Source of the DNA: Halobacterium sp. DL1
Lineage (GTDB): Archaea; Halobacteriota; Halobacteria; Halobacteriales; Halobacteriaceae
Assembly: GCA_000230955.3 (NCBI GenBank)
Contig: CP007060.1
Location: 2,610,216-2,674,215, forward strand
Direction: 5' to 3'
DNA length: 64,000 nucleotides
Part shown: in pieces, positions 8,478 to 18,873 of the stretch
Layout: the number at the start of each line of letters is the position of its first letter
Numbering within the stretch: the stretch's first letter is position 1
Notes under the pieces: generated by a model
The model's database searches: none
The model's input: only the letters and a program-made list of their open reading frames with translations
What the model was told of the DNA's origin: nothing
Position numbers and translations under genes: made by a program

Positions 8478-9458
8478 CTAGTAGAGGTCCAGTTGCTCGG
8501 TCTCCTGGTCGGGGAACCCCAGGGTCGCGCCCGAGGCGTCCCCGGCAGCGACCAGCAGGTCCGTCGGTACGATGCTCGAGGCGTTGACCGCGTACACCCC
8601 TCTCGGTACGTCCAGGGTCACGGAACCAGTGCGGTTCGCCGTCACCACTGCGCTGTCGCTGCGGGTGACGTTCCCGTCGAGCGAGCGGAGTTCGACCGTC
8701 AGCTCGGTTCCGGGCGCGACCGTGGTCTCGAAGGCGAACGGCTGGGTCTCGCCGGCGTCGGTCCACAGCAGGTCGTCGTCTGCCGCCTCGAAGGACACGG
8801 TGCGTGTGTCCGTGTGCCACTGCGTCTCGCCGGCGGCGTCTACCTCGTGGCCCTGGACTGTCCCAGCCTCCAGGGAGAGCGAGTGCGGGCCGTAGTTCCA
8901 GCGGTCGGCCCGCGGGTTCGAGGCGGACTGTCCGACGAGGTACCGCTCGGAGTCGAAGACCAGGTACAGCGTCTCCCGGTCGACGTCGGGGACGACGCGA
9001 ATCGCGTCCGCGGCGAGCGACGCGTTCAGTGCGAGCTCCGGCGGGCACGCGGTCGGCCCGCGGAACGAGAGGTCCACGCCGTCGCCCGCGACGAGTGCGC
9101 GGAAGTTCGCCGCTGGCGACCCCTCACCCTGCGTGGACATCGCGTCCAGGACCGCGGTGGCGTTGCCGGCGAACGACACCCGGTGCAGGACGACGTCTCC
9201 GTACGCGACCCTGTTCTCGGCGTATTCGGCCTGTGCAGGTTCGACGAGCGTCCCGTCCGCCACAGCGTCCCGGATCGCGGACGCGTTCGCCAGGCGCGCG
9301 TACGTTCGCCCGGGGGCCGTCAGCGTGGTAATCGTGAGGTTGTCGCCCGTCGAATCCGCGGCGGACGGGGTGCCGCAGACGGGGGTACTGTCGGTGGTCC
9401 CTGTGGTGTCGACGGTTGTCGCTGCTGTCGGCACCGCGACCCCGGCGACGGCTGCCAC
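8478..9458 (-). CDS. Secreted or surface protein, probable 5' part of a gene split by an in-frame TAG
   Basis: A 326-residue frame with a hydrophobic N-terminus (AAVAGVAVPTAAT) and many extracellular-type features: Thr-rich segments, several N-glycosylation sequons (NAS, NGT-like, NRT) and beta-rich sequence. No known enzymatic motif is seen. The first available start is GTG at 9458. Upstream the frame stays open and reads a signal-peptide-like segment (RRNALQSHSGRLLLA) but offers no ATG, GTG or TTG. It ends at a TAG followed in the same frame by a DUF7282-like module with stalk and anchor. A lost start together with a nonsense codon would make this a decaying gene; a sequencing error or readthrough are alternatives. 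Confidence 0.6.
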   Translation of the reverse strand: MAAVAGVAVPTAATTVDTTGTTDSTPVCGTPSAADSTGDNLTITTLTAPGRTYARLANASAIRDAVADGTLVEPAQAEYAENRVAYGDVVLHRVSFAGNATAVLDAMSTQGEGSPAANFRALVAGDGVDLSFRGPTACPPELALNASLAADAIRVVPDVDRETLYLVFDSERYLVGQSASNPRADRWNYGPHSLSLEAGTVQGHEVDAAGETQWHTDTRTVSFEAADDDLLWTDAGETQPFAFETTVAPGTELTVELRSLDGNVTRSDSAVVTANRTGSVTLDVPRGVYAVNASSIVPTDLLVAAGDASGATLGFPDQETEQLDLY

Positions 9459-9538
9459 GGCGAGGAGCAGACGGCCAGAATGGCTCTGGAGGGCATTTCG
9501 CCTGACTTCTGGCGGGTCGAAAATAAGCCTTGGCCAGA

Positions 9539-9931
9539 CTAAATCAGTTGTTCGAGCTGATCGCGGCGCCGCTCGACGTCGAGTTCCGGGTCGACGGACT
9601 GGTCGGCGGCGACCCTGTCGAGGAACAGCAGCACGTCCACGCCGCGGCGCTCGGCCTCGGTGGCCACCCTGTCGGCGTCCTCACGGTGGAGGACGAGGCG
9701 GTCGAGGAGCGCGAGCAGCACGGCGAGGACGGCGCTCGTCTCGCCGTCGTCCGGAAACGCCTCGCTGACGGTCGAGAAGTCGGGGTAGTCCTCGGGGGCC
9801 TCGTCGGCGGGCGAGACCCGCAGGCAGTGCGCGCAGATGGTCGCCCCGACGCGGTCGTCCGGCAGGTGCTCGCGGACCGCTTCGAGGACGGGGAAAACAA
9901 CTTCGTCGCCGCCGCAGTTCGGACAGGTCAT
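9539..9931 (-). CDS. DUF6276-like zinc-ribbon protein
   Basis: A 130-residue protein with an N-terminal zinc ribbon formed by C3/C6 (MTCPNCGG) and a second pair in ICAHCLRV. An acidic segment and a helical, Leu-rich C-terminus follow. It resembles the haloarchaeal DUF6276 family, whose function is unknown. It follows atpD by 39 bp on the same strand and is probably cotranscribed with it. Confidence 0.8.
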   Translation of the reverse strand: MTCPNCGGDEVVFPVLEAVREHLPDDRVGATICAHCLRVSPADEAPEDYPDFSTVSEAFPDDGETSAVLAVLLALLDRLVLHREDADRVATEAERRGVDVLLFLDRVAADQSVDPELDVERRRDQLEQLI

Positions 9932-9970
9932 GGCTCGACGTGGGGCGGACGGCGACTTAGCCGACCCGGA

Positions 9971-10672
9971 CTAGTCGTCCGAGGACAGCTCGGCCTCGGC
10001 AGCGGCTGCTTCCTGCTCCAGGCGCTCCTCCTCCTCCTCTTCCTCGCTCTCCTCCTTCTTCGCCTTCACCTTCTTCATGCGGAAGATCTCCTCGCGCTCC
10101 TGCTCCTCGAGTTTCTGCTCGATGTACTCCTGGCCCTCGTAGAGGTCCGGGAGGAGCTTGAACTCCAGGGCGTTGACGCGGCGCTTGGTCGTCTCGATTT
10201 CGGTGAGCATCTTCTTCATCGCGGTCTCGACCTCCGCGGCGAGCACGATGGACTCGAGGAGTTCCTCGTAGGCCTCGGCGGCCTCGTCGATGCGGGCGCT
10301 CGTCCCGAGGATGCCGTAGCCGCGCTCGTCGAGGCTCTTCTTCACCTTCGAGGACTCGATCTGGGGGACGACGACGCCCATGATGTTGCGGGACTCGACG
10401 GTGATCTCGGGGTGCTCCTCGAGGGCCGCCGCGGCGCCGCGGACCGTGATGTCGCCCTCCATCGCGCGCGCCATGTTGATCTTCTTCTGGGCGGTCTCGT
10501 AGTTCCCCTCCAGGTCCTCCCGGACGTCCTGTGCCTGGTCGAGAATGTCCATGAACTCCATGATGAGGCCGTCACGCTTCTGCTCGAGCGTGTCGTGGCC
10601 CCGCTCGGAGAGTTCGATGCGGTCCTCGATCTCCATCAGATTCTTGCGGGTCGGCTTGATGTCCTGAGCCAT
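9971..10672 (-). CDS. atpD: A-type ATP synthase subunit D (central stalk)
   Basis: This 233-residue coiled-coil subunit forms the rotor shaft that transmits torque between the A3B3 head and the membrane ring. It starts with the family-typical segment [13 protein letters not shown], is strongly helical throughout, and ends in an unusually acidic tail with a run of Glu ([16 protein letters not shown]), an adaptation to high salt. It is separated from atpB by 150 bp with an AAACGTTT-type A+T stretch near 10708, so it may also have its own promoter. Confidence 0.97.
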   Translation of the reverse strand: MAQDIKPTRKNLMEIEDRIELSERGHDTLEQKRDGLIMEFMDILDQAQDVREDLEGNYETAQKKINMARAMEGDITVRGAAAALEEHPEITVESRNIMGVVVPQIESSKVKKSLDERGYGILGTSARIDEAAEAYEELLESIVLAAEVETAMKKMLTEIETTKRRVNALEFKLLPDLYEGQEYIEQKLEEQEREEIFRMKKVKAKKEESEEEEEEERLEQEAAAAEAELSSDD

Positions 10673-10822
10673 GCTGTCTCTTGGACGGGGCTAGTTCTCG
10701 CAGGGAGGTAAACGTTTTCAGTCCCGCCCGAGAGCGACCCGCGAACGGCCGACGAAGACGACGCCTCCTCCCGGCGAACGCGTCGCTAGTGGTGCGGGAG
10801 AACAGAGAGAACGGGGAGAGCC

Positions 10823-12241
10823 TCAGTCGGCTGCCGCGGCTTCCTCGGCCTCGGCGTCCTCGACGTAGTACTCCTCGATGAGCTCCTCGTCGACGCGGTT
10901 GAGCTCGTCCTTCGGGAAGATGGAGAGGAGGTCCCAGCCGATGTCGAGGGTCTCCTCGACGGAGCGGTCCGTGTCGTAGCCCTGGTCGACAAACTCGTCC
11001 TCGAAGCTGTCCGCGAAGTCGAGGTAGAGGTTGTCGCGCTCGGAGAGCGCCTCGCGTCCGACGATGTTCACGAGGTCGCGGAGGTCCTCACCTTCCGCGT
11101 ACGCCGCGTACAGCTGGTCGGAGACGTCGCCGTGGTCCTCGCGGGTGAGGCCCTCGCCGATACCGTCGTCCATGAGCCGGGAGAGGCTCGGGAGGACGTT
11201 GACCGGCGGCGTGACGCCCTGGCTGTTCAGGTCGCGGTTCATCATGATCTGGCCCTCGGTGATGTAGCCGGTGAGGTCCGGAATCGGGTGGGTGTCGTCG
11301 TCGCCCGGCATCGTGAGGATGGGGATCTGGGTGACAGAGCCGTCCCGACCCTTGATGCGGCCGGCGCGCTCGTAGAGCTGCGCCAGGTCCGTGTACATGT
11401 AGCCGGGGTAGCCACGCCGACCCGGCACCTCTTCGCGTGCCGCGCCGATCTCGCGGAGCGCCTCACAGTAGTTCGTCATGTCCGTGAGGATGACGAGCAC
11501 GTGGTAGCCCTTCTCGAAGGCGAGGTACTCGGCGGTCGTCAGCGCCAGCCGCGGCGTGATGGTCCGCTCGACTGCGGGGTCGTCCGCGAGGTTCATGAAG
11601 ACGACAGACCGTTCGAGTGCGCCGGTGCGCTCGAAGTCGTCCATGAACTCGTTGGCCTCCTCGGCGGTGATACCCATCGCGCCGAAGACGACTGCGAACT
11701 CGCTGCCCTCCTCGTCGCCGCCTTCCTCCTCCTCCGGCACGGAGGCCTGGCGGGCGATCTGGAGCGCGAGGTCGTTGTGCGGCAGGCCCGAGGCCGAGAA
11801 GATCGGTAGCTTCTGGCCGCGGACGAGCGTGTTCATCCCGTCGACCGCGGAGACACCCGTCTGGATGAACTCCTCGGGGTACTCGCGGGCGTGGGGGTTG
11901 ATTGCCTCGCCGACGATGTCCTGGCGCTCCTCGGGAACGATGTCTGGACCGCCGTCGATGGGGTCGCCGGAGCCGTCGAGGACGCGACCGAGGAGGTCCT
12001 CGGTCACGGGCATCTTCAGCGTCTCGCCCAGGAACCGGACGGACGCGTCCTGGCCGATACCTTCGGTGCCCTCGAAGACCTGAATGGCGACGAACTCGTC
12101 GCTGGACTCGAGCACCTGGCCGCGCTTCACGTCGCCGTTAGGGGTCTCGATCTCGACGATCTCGTCGTAGGCGACTGGCTCGTCGACGTCGACGAACACC
12201 AGCGGGCCACTGATCTCGGTGATTGTCTGGTACTCTTTCAT
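10823..12241 (-). CDS. atpB: A-type ATP synthase subunit B (non-catalytic head subunit)
   Basis: A 472-residue regulatory nucleotide-binding subunit of the A1 head. It begins [18 protein letters not shown] and contains the expected [19 protein letters not shown] and [23 protein letters not shown] segments. As in the family, the P-loop is degenerate. The ATG shares one base with the atpA stop (TAATG), so translation is coupled. The C-terminus ends in an Ala/Glu-rich tail. Confidence 0.98.
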   Translation of the reverse strand: MKEYQTITEISGPLVFVDVDEPVAYDEIVEIETPNGDVKRGQVLESSDEFVAIQVFEGTEGIGQDASVRFLGETLKMPVTEDLLGRVLDGSGDPIDGGPDIVPEERQDIVGEAINPHAREYPEEFIQTGVSAVDGMNTLVRGQKLPIFSASGLPHNDLALQIARQASVPEEEEGGDEEGSEFAVVFGAMGITAEEANEFMDDFERTGALERSVVFMNLADDPAVERTITPRLALTTAEYLAFEKGYHVLVILTDMTNYCEALREIGAAREEVPGRRGYPGYMYTDLAQLYERAGRIKGRDGSVTQIPILTMPGDDDTHPIPDLTGYITEGQIMMNRDLNSQGVTPPVNVLPSLSRLMDDGIGEGLTREDHGDVSDQLYAAYAEGEDLRDLVNIVGREALSERDNLYLDFADSFEDEFVDQGYDTDRSVEETLDIGWDLLSIFPKDELNRVDEELIEEYYVEDAEAEEAAAAD

Positions 12242-13992
12242 TAGTACTTGTCACGCAGTTGCTCGGTGAGCTCTGCCTTGAGGTCCTCGATGTACGTCTC
12301 CCAGTCCTCCTGGACGCCCATCCGGTTCAGCTTCGGCGCGGCGTCGACGTCCTGGATCTCCTCCGGGGGAACGCCGGCGTCGAGTGCGTCGAAGGCCTCG
12401 TCACTGAACGTCTGGATGGCCGTGAGCATCTTGTACGTCTTCGCGGGCTCGCAGTTCGTGTCCACGTCGTGGAGCGCGTTCTGCTGGAGCCACGCCTCAC
12501 GGAGGTAGCGAGCCACCTCGAGGGTGAGCTGCTGGTCGTCGGGCAGCGCGTCCTTGCCGACCAGCTGGACGATCTCCTGGAGTTCGGCCTCCTCGTCGAG
12601 GACGTCGACGGCCCACTGCCGGACCTCCGGGAAGTCCTCGGAGACGTTCTCGCGCCACCAGTCGTCGAGCTGGTCCTTGTACAGCGAGTACGACTCGGTC
12701 CAGTTGATGGCGGGGAAGTGCCGGCGCTCGGCGAGGTCCGCGTCCAGCGCCCAGAACGTCTTCACGATGCGCAGCGTGTTCTGGGTGACCGGCTCGGAGA
12801 AGTCGCCGCCCGGCGGGCTGACCGCACCGACCACGGACACCGACCCCTCGTCGTCGTTGAGGGTGGTGAAGAGGCCGGCGCGCTCGTAGAACTGCGCGAG
12901 GCGGGCGGCGAGGTACGCGGGGTACCCCTCCTCGCCCGGCATCTCCTCCAGTCGGGAGGAGATCTCGCGCATCGCCTCGGCCCACCGCGAGGTGGAGTCG
13001 GCCATCAGCGCCACGTCGTAGCCCATGTCGCGGTAGTACTCCGCGATGGTGATGCCCGTGTAGATGCAGGACTCGCGGGCCGCCACCGGCATGTTCGACG
13101 TGTTCGCGATGAGGCAGGTGCGGGCCATCAGCGGGTTCCCGGTCTGGGGGTCCTCCAGTTCCGGGAAGTCCTCGATGACCTCGGTCATCTCGTTGCCCCG
13201 CTCGCCACAGCCGATGTAGACGACGATGTCCGCGTCGGACCACTTCGCCAGCTGCTGCTGGGTGACGGTCTTCCCGGAGCCGAACGGCCCCGGAATCGCG
13301 GCCGTGCCGCCCTTCGCGAGTGGGAACAGACCGTCCTGGATGCGCTGGCCCGTCACGAGCGGCGTCTTCGGCGTGTGCTTGTCTGTGGTCGGTCGCGCAC
13401 GGCGGACCGGCCACTCCTGATGCATCGAGATCTCCTCGCCGGAGTCGAGGACCGCGACCGGCTCCTCGACGGTGAACGAGCCGGCCTCGATCTCGGTGAC
13501 CTCGCCGCCGTCGCTGCGGGGCGGCACGAGCACCTTGTGCTCGATGCTGACCGTCTCGTCGACGGTGCCGAGCACGTCGCCGGCCGAGACCTCGTCGCCG
13601 ACCTCGACGGTGGGCTCGAACGCCCACTCCTTCTCGAGGTCGATACCGGGCGCGTCGACACCGCGGTCGAGGAATGCGCCCATCTCCTCTTCGAGCACGT
13701 CGAGGGGGCGCTGGACGCCGTCGTAGATGGAGTCCAGCATCCCGGGTCCGAGGTCCACGGTGAGGGGTTCGCCCGTGTTGTCCACGGGACCGCCCGGGCT
13801 GACGCCCGAGGTCTCCTCGTACACCTGGATGGTTGTGATGTCGTCTTCGATTTCGATGACCTCGCCCATCAGACCCTCGTCGCCCACGTAGACGACGTCG
13901 TTCATCTGGGCGTCGAGGCCCGTGGCGGTCACGACCGGACCACTCACGCTCTCGATTTCGCCGGAGTCAGTGATTACTTCTGCTTGGCTCAT
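12241..13992 (-). CDS. atpA: A-type ATP synthase subunit A (catalytic head subunit)
   Basis: This 583-residue catalytic subunit synthesises ATP. The Walker A motif GPFGSGKT is at residues 235-242, and the archaeal/vacuolar non-homologous insertion lies before it (about 115-190). The protein is continuous, so no intein is present at the P-loop, a known intein site in A-ATPases. Its ATG overlaps the atpF stop by four bases (ATGA). Confidence 0.98.
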   Translation of the reverse strand: MSQAEVITDSGEIESVSGPVVTATGLDAQMNDVVYVGDEGLMGEVIEIEDDITTIQVYEETSGVSPGGPVDNTGEPLTVDLGPGMLDSIYDGVQRPLDVLEEEMGAFLDRGVDAPGIDLEKEWAFEPTVEVGDEVSAGDVLGTVDETVSIEHKVLVPPRSDGGEVTEIEAGSFTVEEPVAVLDSGEEISMHQEWPVRRARPTTDKHTPKTPLVTGQRIQDGLFPLAKGGTAAIPGPFGSGKTVTQQQLAKWSDADIVVYIGCGERGNEMTEVIEDFPELEDPQTGNPLMARTCLIANTSNMPVAARESCIYTGITIAEYYRDMGYDVALMADSTSRWAEAMREISSRLEEMPGEEGYPAYLAARLAQFYERAGLFTTLNDDEGSVSVVGAVSPPGGDFSEPVTQNTLRIVKTFWALDADLAERRHFPAINWTESYSLYKDQLDDWWRENVSEDFPEVRQWAVDVLDEEAELQEIVQLVGKDALPDDQQLTLEVARYLREAWLQQNALHDVDTNCEPAKTYKMLTAIQTFSDEAFDALDAGVPPEEIQDVDAAPKLNRMGVQEDWETYIEDLKAELTEQLRDKY

Positions 13993-14336
13993 TCGTTCTC
14001 ACTCTCACCTTCCTCGTCGGCCATCAGGTCGATCCCGATGGCGCGCTTGATCTGGTCGCGCAGTCCACTGCCGCCGGCGGCGCCGCCGCCGATAGTCACG
14101 AACGTCGGTTCGACGCTCGTCTCGACGCTCTCACGGACCTTCCGCGAGAGGTGGTCGAGGTCCTCGTCGTGCATCACGGCGATGCCAACGTCTTCGTCGC
14201 CGAGGACCGACTCGACTGCGTCGTCGAGGCTCTCGTCCTTGTCGTCCTGGGGGACGTTCTCGAACTTCCGAACGCCCGCCAGTCGGAACCCGGTGGTGAA
14301 CTCCGGGCTCCCGATGACGGCTATCTCCTGGCTCAT
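13989..14336 (-). CDS. atpF: A-type ATP synthase subunit F
   Basis: A 115-residue small central-stalk subunit. It starts with the conserved strand [19 protein letters not shown] and contains the [11 protein letters not shown] segment of the Rossmann-like fold, followed by a glycine-rich stretch and an acidic C-terminus. It overlaps atpC upstream and atpA downstream by four bases each, matching the tight operon structure. Confidence 0.97.
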   Translation of the reverse strand: MSQEIAVIGSPEFTTGFRLAGVRKFENVPQDDKDESLDDAVESVLGDEDVGIAVMHDEDLDHLSRKVRESVETSVEPTFVTIGGGAAGGSGLRDQIKRAIGIDLMADEEGESENE

Positions 14337-15385
14337 AGGATGACGAGTTCCTCCTGAATTTCGTCCTCGCTCAGGCCGGCTTCCCGGCCGCGAGCGATGG
14401 CGCGGATGTTGTCTACTTCACGTTCCTTCGCGAGTACGTATGCGAGCACCGGACAGACCGACAGCGGGTAGACGTACGAGAGGTGGTCGGAGTACTCCAG
14501 CAGCGCCCGGTCGAGGGCGTGCTCGAAGCCGATGAGGCTCTCGGCGGTCTCCAGGTCGTCCAGTGCTCCCGAGAGTTCGTCGCCGTAGCGGCTCTCGCGG
14601 ATGCGAGTGACGAGCTCCGAGCGGTTGCCCACGAGCTGATTCATCTCCGAGCGCGAGAACAGCGTCCCGCCCTCGATGAAGTACTCGCCGGGGTCGACGT
14701 CGGCGCCCGAGCGGGCGAGTCGGAGCGCGTTCCGGGCGTTCCGGAAGTCGATCTCGGCCTGCAAGAACTCCGCGTACAGCGCCTGCGGGCTGTCGCTGTC
14801 CCCCACCGTCCGGGGGACGAGATTCTCGTAGTACGCACGGTCCACGGCGTTCTCCAGGGGGACGAGTGTTCCGGTGGCCTCGTAGTCGCCGAACGCGGGT
14901 TCGACGTACGGACCGAACATCGTTCCCTCGAGCAGGTCGACGACCGCCTCGATGTTCTCGGCGGCGACCAGTCGGTCGAGGAACGTCTCGTCGAACTCGC
15001 CCGCGTCGATGAGGTCGGTGCGGATCTCGTCGTTGGTCGCGTCGGAGTACCGACCGCGGAGCACCGTCTTGACGTTCCACGCGTCGAACTTCCGGAGGTA
15101 GCGGGCGACCTGCTCGTACAGGCGGCCCTCGCTCCAGCGGAGCAGGTCGTCGAACGTCTGTGCGAGCGTCTCGTTGAGTGCGTACTCGATGAGGTCGACG
15201 CCGCTGTGGCGCGACCCGAGCGCGTTCACCGCGTCCTCGTACACAGACTCCTCCATGAAGCGGGCGATCTCGCTCGTCCCCATGCGGAGGAGCTTCCGGT
15301 AGTCGTCGTCGCTGAAGAGGCTGGCGCGGCGGTGACGGACGCGGGCGACCACGTACTCGTAGTTTGCCGTGCCGGACGCGCTCAT
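14333..15385 (-). CDS. atpC: A-type ATP synthase subunit C
   Basis: This 350-residue all-helical subunit links the central stalk to the membrane rotor ring. The N-terminus (NYEYVVARVRHRRASLF) and the repeated V/A-ATPase subunit C pattern, with three similar helical units, are as expected, and the length is normal. It overlaps atpE and atpF by four bases each. Confidence 0.97.
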   Translation of the reverse strand: MSASGTANYEYVVARVRHRRASLFSDDDYRKLLRMGTSEIARFMEESVYEDAVNALGSRHSGVDLIEYALNETLAQTFDDLLRWSEGRLYEQVARYLRKFDAWNVKTVLRGRYSDATNDEIRTDLIDAGEFDETFLDRLVAAENIEAVVDLLEGTMFGPYVEPAFGDYEATGTLVPLENAVDRAYYENLVPRTVGDSDSPQALYAEFLQAEIDFRNARNALRLARSGADVDPGEYFIEGGTLFSRSEMNQLVGNRSELVTRIRESRYGDELSGALDDLETAESLIGFEHALDRALLEYSDHLSYVYPLSVCPVLAYVLAKEREVDNIRAIARGREAGLSEDEIQEELVIL

Positions 15386-15969
15386 TGGTCCTCGTCGAAC
15401 AGTTTGGTGCTGATCTCCTTGAGGTTGTTCTCCCAGACGTCCTCGAGCACCGAGTCGAACGTGTTGTTCACTCGGACGCGAGACGCCTCGCTCTCTACAA
15501 CCACGCCGCCGAGACAGTCGTACTCGCCGGCGTACTCGTATCCGTCGTAGTCGTCGAGGATCTCCGAGATGAGCGCCTCGTCGTCCGAGCGGCCGTGGAC
15601 GCGGACGTCGTCGCCCTCGTCGAACTCCTCGGCGGCGGCGGCGAGCAGGTCGCGGGTGAGCGCGTCGCGCTGGTCGCCGTCGATGGCGGCGATGCGCTCG
15701 CGGACGGTCTCGCGGACCTCCTCGAGGGCGTCGCGGCGCGCTTCCAGGCGCATCTGCTTGGCCTCCAGTTTCGCACTGGATAGCTGCTGTTCGCGCTCGC
15801 GCTCGATCTCGCGGTCGGCCTCGGCTTCGGCCGCCTCGAGGGTGGCTTCGGCGTCAGCCTCGGCCTCCGCGACGAGTTCGTCGGCGCGCTCTTCCGCGTC
15901 TGCGCGAATCTCCTTCGCGCGCTCGCGGGCTTCGTCTCGGATGTCCTCAACTACTGTTTCCAGGCTCAT
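15382..15969 (-). CDS. atpE: A-type ATP synthase subunit E (peripheral stalk)
   Basis: A 195-residue peripheral-stalk subunit. The first 110 residues are a long Ala/Glu/Arg coiled coil that pairs with subunit H. The globular C-terminal domain carries the VVVESEASRVRVNNTFD segment that contacts the head. It is followed by atpC with a four-base overlap and preceded by atpK with a gap of 22 bp. Confidence 0.97.
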   Translation of the reverse strand: MSLETVVEDIRDEARERAKEIRADAEERADELVAEAEADAEATLEAAEAEADREIEREREQQLSSAKLEAKQMRLEARRDALEEVRETVRERIAAIDGDQRDALTRDLLAAAAEEFDEGDDVRVHGRSDDEALISEILDDYDGYEYAGEYDCLGGVVVESEASRVRVNNTFDSVLEDVWENNLKEISTKLFDEDQ

Positions 15970-15991
15970 GGAATAGGGGAAAACGGGGGAG

Positions 15992-16249
15992 TTACGCCGC
16001 GAACACGACGACGAGCGCGAGAATGACGAGAGTCTCCGGGAGGACCGTCAGAATGAGGCCCGTACCGAAGAGGTCGCGGTCCTCGGCGATTGCGCCGACG
16101 GCCGCGCTACCGATACCGCGCTCCGCGTACCCTGCGCCGAGAGCCGCGAGGCCGACTGCGAGTGCTGCGGCGGCGCCCTGCGGGATTGCCGGAGCTGCGC
16201 CACCGTCCTGTGCAACGATCGAAGCGATCTGAGCGAATGTGTCGAACAT
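15992..16249 (-). CDS. atpK: A-type ATP synthase proteolipid subunit K (c-ring)
   Basis: An 85-residue proteolipid with two membrane helices (about 26-52 and 62-85). The ion-carrying carboxylate is E72 in the second helix (VLPETLVIL). The short periplasm-side loop after residue 10 contains the QDGG segment. It is a single hairpin of normal bacterial/haloarchaeal size, not a fused multi-hairpin form. It lies 5 bp downstream of atpI. Confidence 0.97.
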   Translation of the reverse strand: MFDTFAQIASIVAQDGGAAPAIPQGAAAALAVGLAALGAGYAERGIGSAAVGAIAEDRDLFGTGLILTVLPETLVILALVVVFAA

Positions 16250-16254
16250 TTTAC

Positions 16255-18453
16255 TTAGTCCTCAGTGGTGTAGTTTCGCGTGTAACCGAACGGGTTGTAC
16301 TTCTCGCCACCGCCCTCATAAAACTTGTTAAAGAACTCCACGTATTCGAGGCGTAGAGACTGTAAGCCGGCCGATGTGACGCCCAGCCCAAGTACGAGAG
16401 CGTGGCCTGCGACAAGCACGATGACGCCGCCGAGAATGCCGGCGGGGCCCTGCCAGAGCAGACCGGGGAACAGCACCTCGCCGTGCGAGACGCCGTTCAG
16501 CATGAAGTGTGTCACGTGTCCGGGCATCTCGATAGTCCACAGCCCGAAGAAGTACGATACTGGTTCGCCCGCGTTGGCGGGCACCTCCTCGTAGGCGCCG
16601 AACACGAGCAGGTTCACGACGTACGCCATCGCCGCCTTGGCGAGGAGCACCGCCGCGAGCCGCGTGTACGACACCGTGTGGACGAGGGCGTACGTCGGGC
16701 TCTCGACGAACCCGACCGCGCCCTCGCCGATGGTCAGCAACACGAGACCGACGAGCGCCACGACGAGGGCAGCCAGCCCCACTTCGGGGGAGAACTGCGC
16801 GACCTCGTAGAGGAACTCGGGGCGCGGACCGCCCTCGCCCTGCACGTGCGTGCTGAACAGCCAGACGGTGACGCCGGCCATCAGCATCAGCTTGGCACCG
16901 GACTCCGTCATCGCGGTCTTCACGCCGTGTGCGCGGCTCTCGTTGACGAACCCGAACACGTACGCGACGACGAGGTGGAGTGCGCCCGCGACGAGGCTGA
17001 GCGTGAGCCACAGACTCGCGAAGGCGCTGACGTGGAGCCCCTTCTTCATGGGCGCGTCTTCGAGACCGACGACACCGTGCCACAGGTACTCCGTGATCAG
17101 GTGGAGTCCGAAGAACTCACCGTAGAGCACGCCGAAGATGGCGGTCGCGATGCCAGCGAGCATCGCCACGCCGCCGAGCTTGTTGATCATGTCGCTGTCG
17201 AAGCCCGCGTACAGCCAGTAGCCGATGGCCGTGTACAGAATCCCGTAGCCGAGGTCCCCGATCATGAAGCCGTAGAACGCCGGGAACGTCAGGAACAGGA
17301 TGACCGTCGGGTCGATCTCGGTGTACTTCGGTCGGTTGATGACCTCCGTGAGCGCCTCGAACGGCTTCACGGGACCAGGGTTGTCCTGGACAACCGGCGG
17401 GCTCTCGTTGGATTCGAAGTCGACGGTCGTCCCGCCGTCGGCGGCCGCTGCCGGAGCGTCACCGTCGTCCTCGGCGGCCTCCGCGGCCTCCTCGTCCGAG
17501 GGCTGGTGGTGTTCCTCCGGTTCGTAGTCCGCCTGCTCGAGTTCCTCCACGGCGGCGTGCTCGCCGACCGCGGTCTGGACCGCGTCCTCGAACGTCGCGT
17601 ACTCCTCGGTGGGAATCCAGCCCTCGGCGACGAACGCGTGGTCCGTCGTCGCGAACTGGAGCGGCACCTCGGTCTTCTGGACGTCGATGGAGAGCTTCTC
17701 CTCGGCGGCCAGCAGGAAGCCGGCGTGCTCCTTGCGGAGCTCGTCGAGTTCGCTCTCGACGCGCTCGAGGTCCGCCTCGACGTCCCGGCGCTCGGCGCGC
17801 AGGTCGTCGAGGTACGCCTCGGGGCGACCCTCGGCGTCCGGAATCTCCAGTCGTGCGAAGTCGACGCCGACGAGCGCGTCGTCGAGCGCCTCCGGGTTGC
17901 CGTCGCGCGGGTAGACGAAGACGCCGACCGTCTCGTCCCCCTCGAACACCTCGTACGCCTCGACGGCGTCGCTGGCGTCGAGTTCCGCGCGGATGTCCTC
18001 GGCGTCCCCGTGGCCGACGGCGACCTGCAGGCTGTCGTAGCCCGACAGCAGGTCGAGGTCGAGGCCCAGGTCGGCGAACGGCGCGACGCTGTCGATGCGC
18101 TCCTCGACCGACCGGAGGTCGTCCTCCAGTGCGGCGCGCTCGTCGTCGAGTTCGTTCACCTCGACGCGGATCTCCTCGAGTTCCGTCTCGAGGGCCTCCT
18201 CGCTGACGATGCGGGTCGGTCCCGCGTCCTCCGGCGAGACGTCCAGCATCGACTCCAGCGAGCGGACGGTGACGAGCTTGTCCGAGGCCTCGTCGGCGCC
18301 CGCGAGCGGGTCGCCGACGTCGAAGCCCTCGATGGAGCCGTCGTAGTCCGAGAGGTGGACCAGGTCGAGGTCGTGGATGGCCTCGATGACGTCCCCCTGC
18401 ACGCGCTGGGAGCCCGCCACCGACACCTTGCTCATCTGCTCAGGTCTGAGCAT
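16255..18453 (-). CDS. atpI: A-type ATP synthase subunit I (membrane stator)
   Basis: This 732-residue stator subunit forms the ion half-channels next to the c-ring. The N-terminal half is cytoplasmic and coiled-coil rich (about 1-290). An acidic Ala/Glu/Asp insert occupies about 300-345. The C-terminal half carries about seven or eight membrane helices (for example FLTFPAFYGFMIGDLGYG and LSLVAGALHLVVAYVFGF). Its start overlaps the end of atpH by 14 bases. Confidence 0.97.
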   Translation of the reverse strand: MLRPEQMSKVSVAGSQRVQGDVIEAIHDLDLVHLSDYDGSIEGFDVGDPLAGADEASDKLVTVRSLESMLDVSPEDAGPTRIVSEEALETELEEIRVEVNELDDERAALEDDLRSVEERIDSVAPFADLGLDLDLLSGYDSLQVAVGHGDAEDIRAELDASDAVEAYEVFEGDETVGVFVYPRDGNPEALDDALVGVDFARLEIPDAEGRPEAYLDDLRAERRDVEADLERVESELDELRKEHAGFLLAAEEKLSIDVQKTEVPLQFATTDHAFVAEGWIPTEEYATFEDAVQTAVGEHAAVEELEQADYEPEEHHQPSDEEAAEAAEDDGDAPAAAADGGTTVDFESNESPPVVQDNPGPVKPFEALTEVINRPKYTEIDPTVILFLTFPAFYGFMIGDLGYGILYTAIGYWLYAGFDSDMINKLGGVAMLAGIATAIFGVLYGEFFGLHLITEYLWHGVVGLEDAPMKKGLHVSAFASLWLTLSLVAGALHLVVAYVFGFVNESRAHGVKTAMTESGAKLMLMAGVTVWLFSTHVQGEGGPRPEFLYEVAQFSPEVGLAALVVALVGLVLLTIGEGAVGFVESPTYALVHTVSYTRLAAVLLAKAAMAYVVNLLVFGAYEEVPANAGEPVSYFFGLWTIEMPGHVTHFMLNGVSHGEVLFPGLLWQGPAGILGGVIVLVAGHALVLGLGVTSAGLQSLRLEYVEFFNKFYEGGGEKYNPFGYTRNYTTED

Positions 18454-18772
18454 CTACCGCCTCCGTGAACCGTTCGAGGGCGAACTCGACCGCGTCGTCG
18501 ACGTTCTCCTCGGCCTGCGCCTGCAGCGCCTCGCGCTCGGCCTCGCCCTCCTCGAGGATGTGGTCGCGTTCGGCCTCGATGTCTTCCCGTGCCGATTCGA
18601 TCCGTTCGTCCTTCAGTTCGCGAGCCTCCGCCTCCGCGTCGCTGCGGATTTCATCGGCTCGCGACCGGGCCTCGGACAGCCGCTTCTCGCGGTCCCCCTC
18701 GGCCTCCGCGACGATTTGGTCGGCGTCCGATTCTGCCGATTTGATATCTTCGAGAACCTCTGCTCTTGGCAT
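18440..18772 (-). CDS. atpH: A-type ATP synthase subunit H (peripheral stalk)
   Basis: The first gene of the operon encodes a 110-residue, almost entirely coiled-coil protein rich in Ala, Glu, Arg and Asp with heptad spacing, the partner of subunit E in the peripheral stalk. Weak sequence conservation is normal for this subunit; identity rests on composition, length and position. The ATG at 18772 is about 30 bases from a TATA-like ATATAGG element on the minus strand. Confidence 0.92.
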   Translation of the reverse strand: MPRAEVLEDIKSAESDADQIVAEAEGDREKRLSEARSRADEIRSDAEAEARELKDERIESAREDIEAERDHILEEGEAEREALQAQAEENVDDAVEFALERFTEAVDAQT

Positions 18773-18794
18773 GCGCTCTACCGGTTGAGGGTTT

Positions 18795-18850
18795 GCCCAC
18801 GGCCTATATGGTAGTTGCGAAGTCCAGGCCGTAACGCAAGCTATTATGCT
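18795..18850. promoter_or_regulatory. Divergent promoter region: ATP synthase operon and methyltransferase
   Basis: Two TATA-like elements lie back to back between the divergent genes: CCATATAGG read on the minus strand (about 18803-18812), some 30-35 bases before atpH, and GCTATTATGCT on the plus strand (about 18839-18849), some 30 bases before the methyltransferase ATG. Both imply short or absent leaders. Confidence 0.55.
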
Positions 18851-18873
18851 GGTACGGAGTCAATTCGGCGCCA

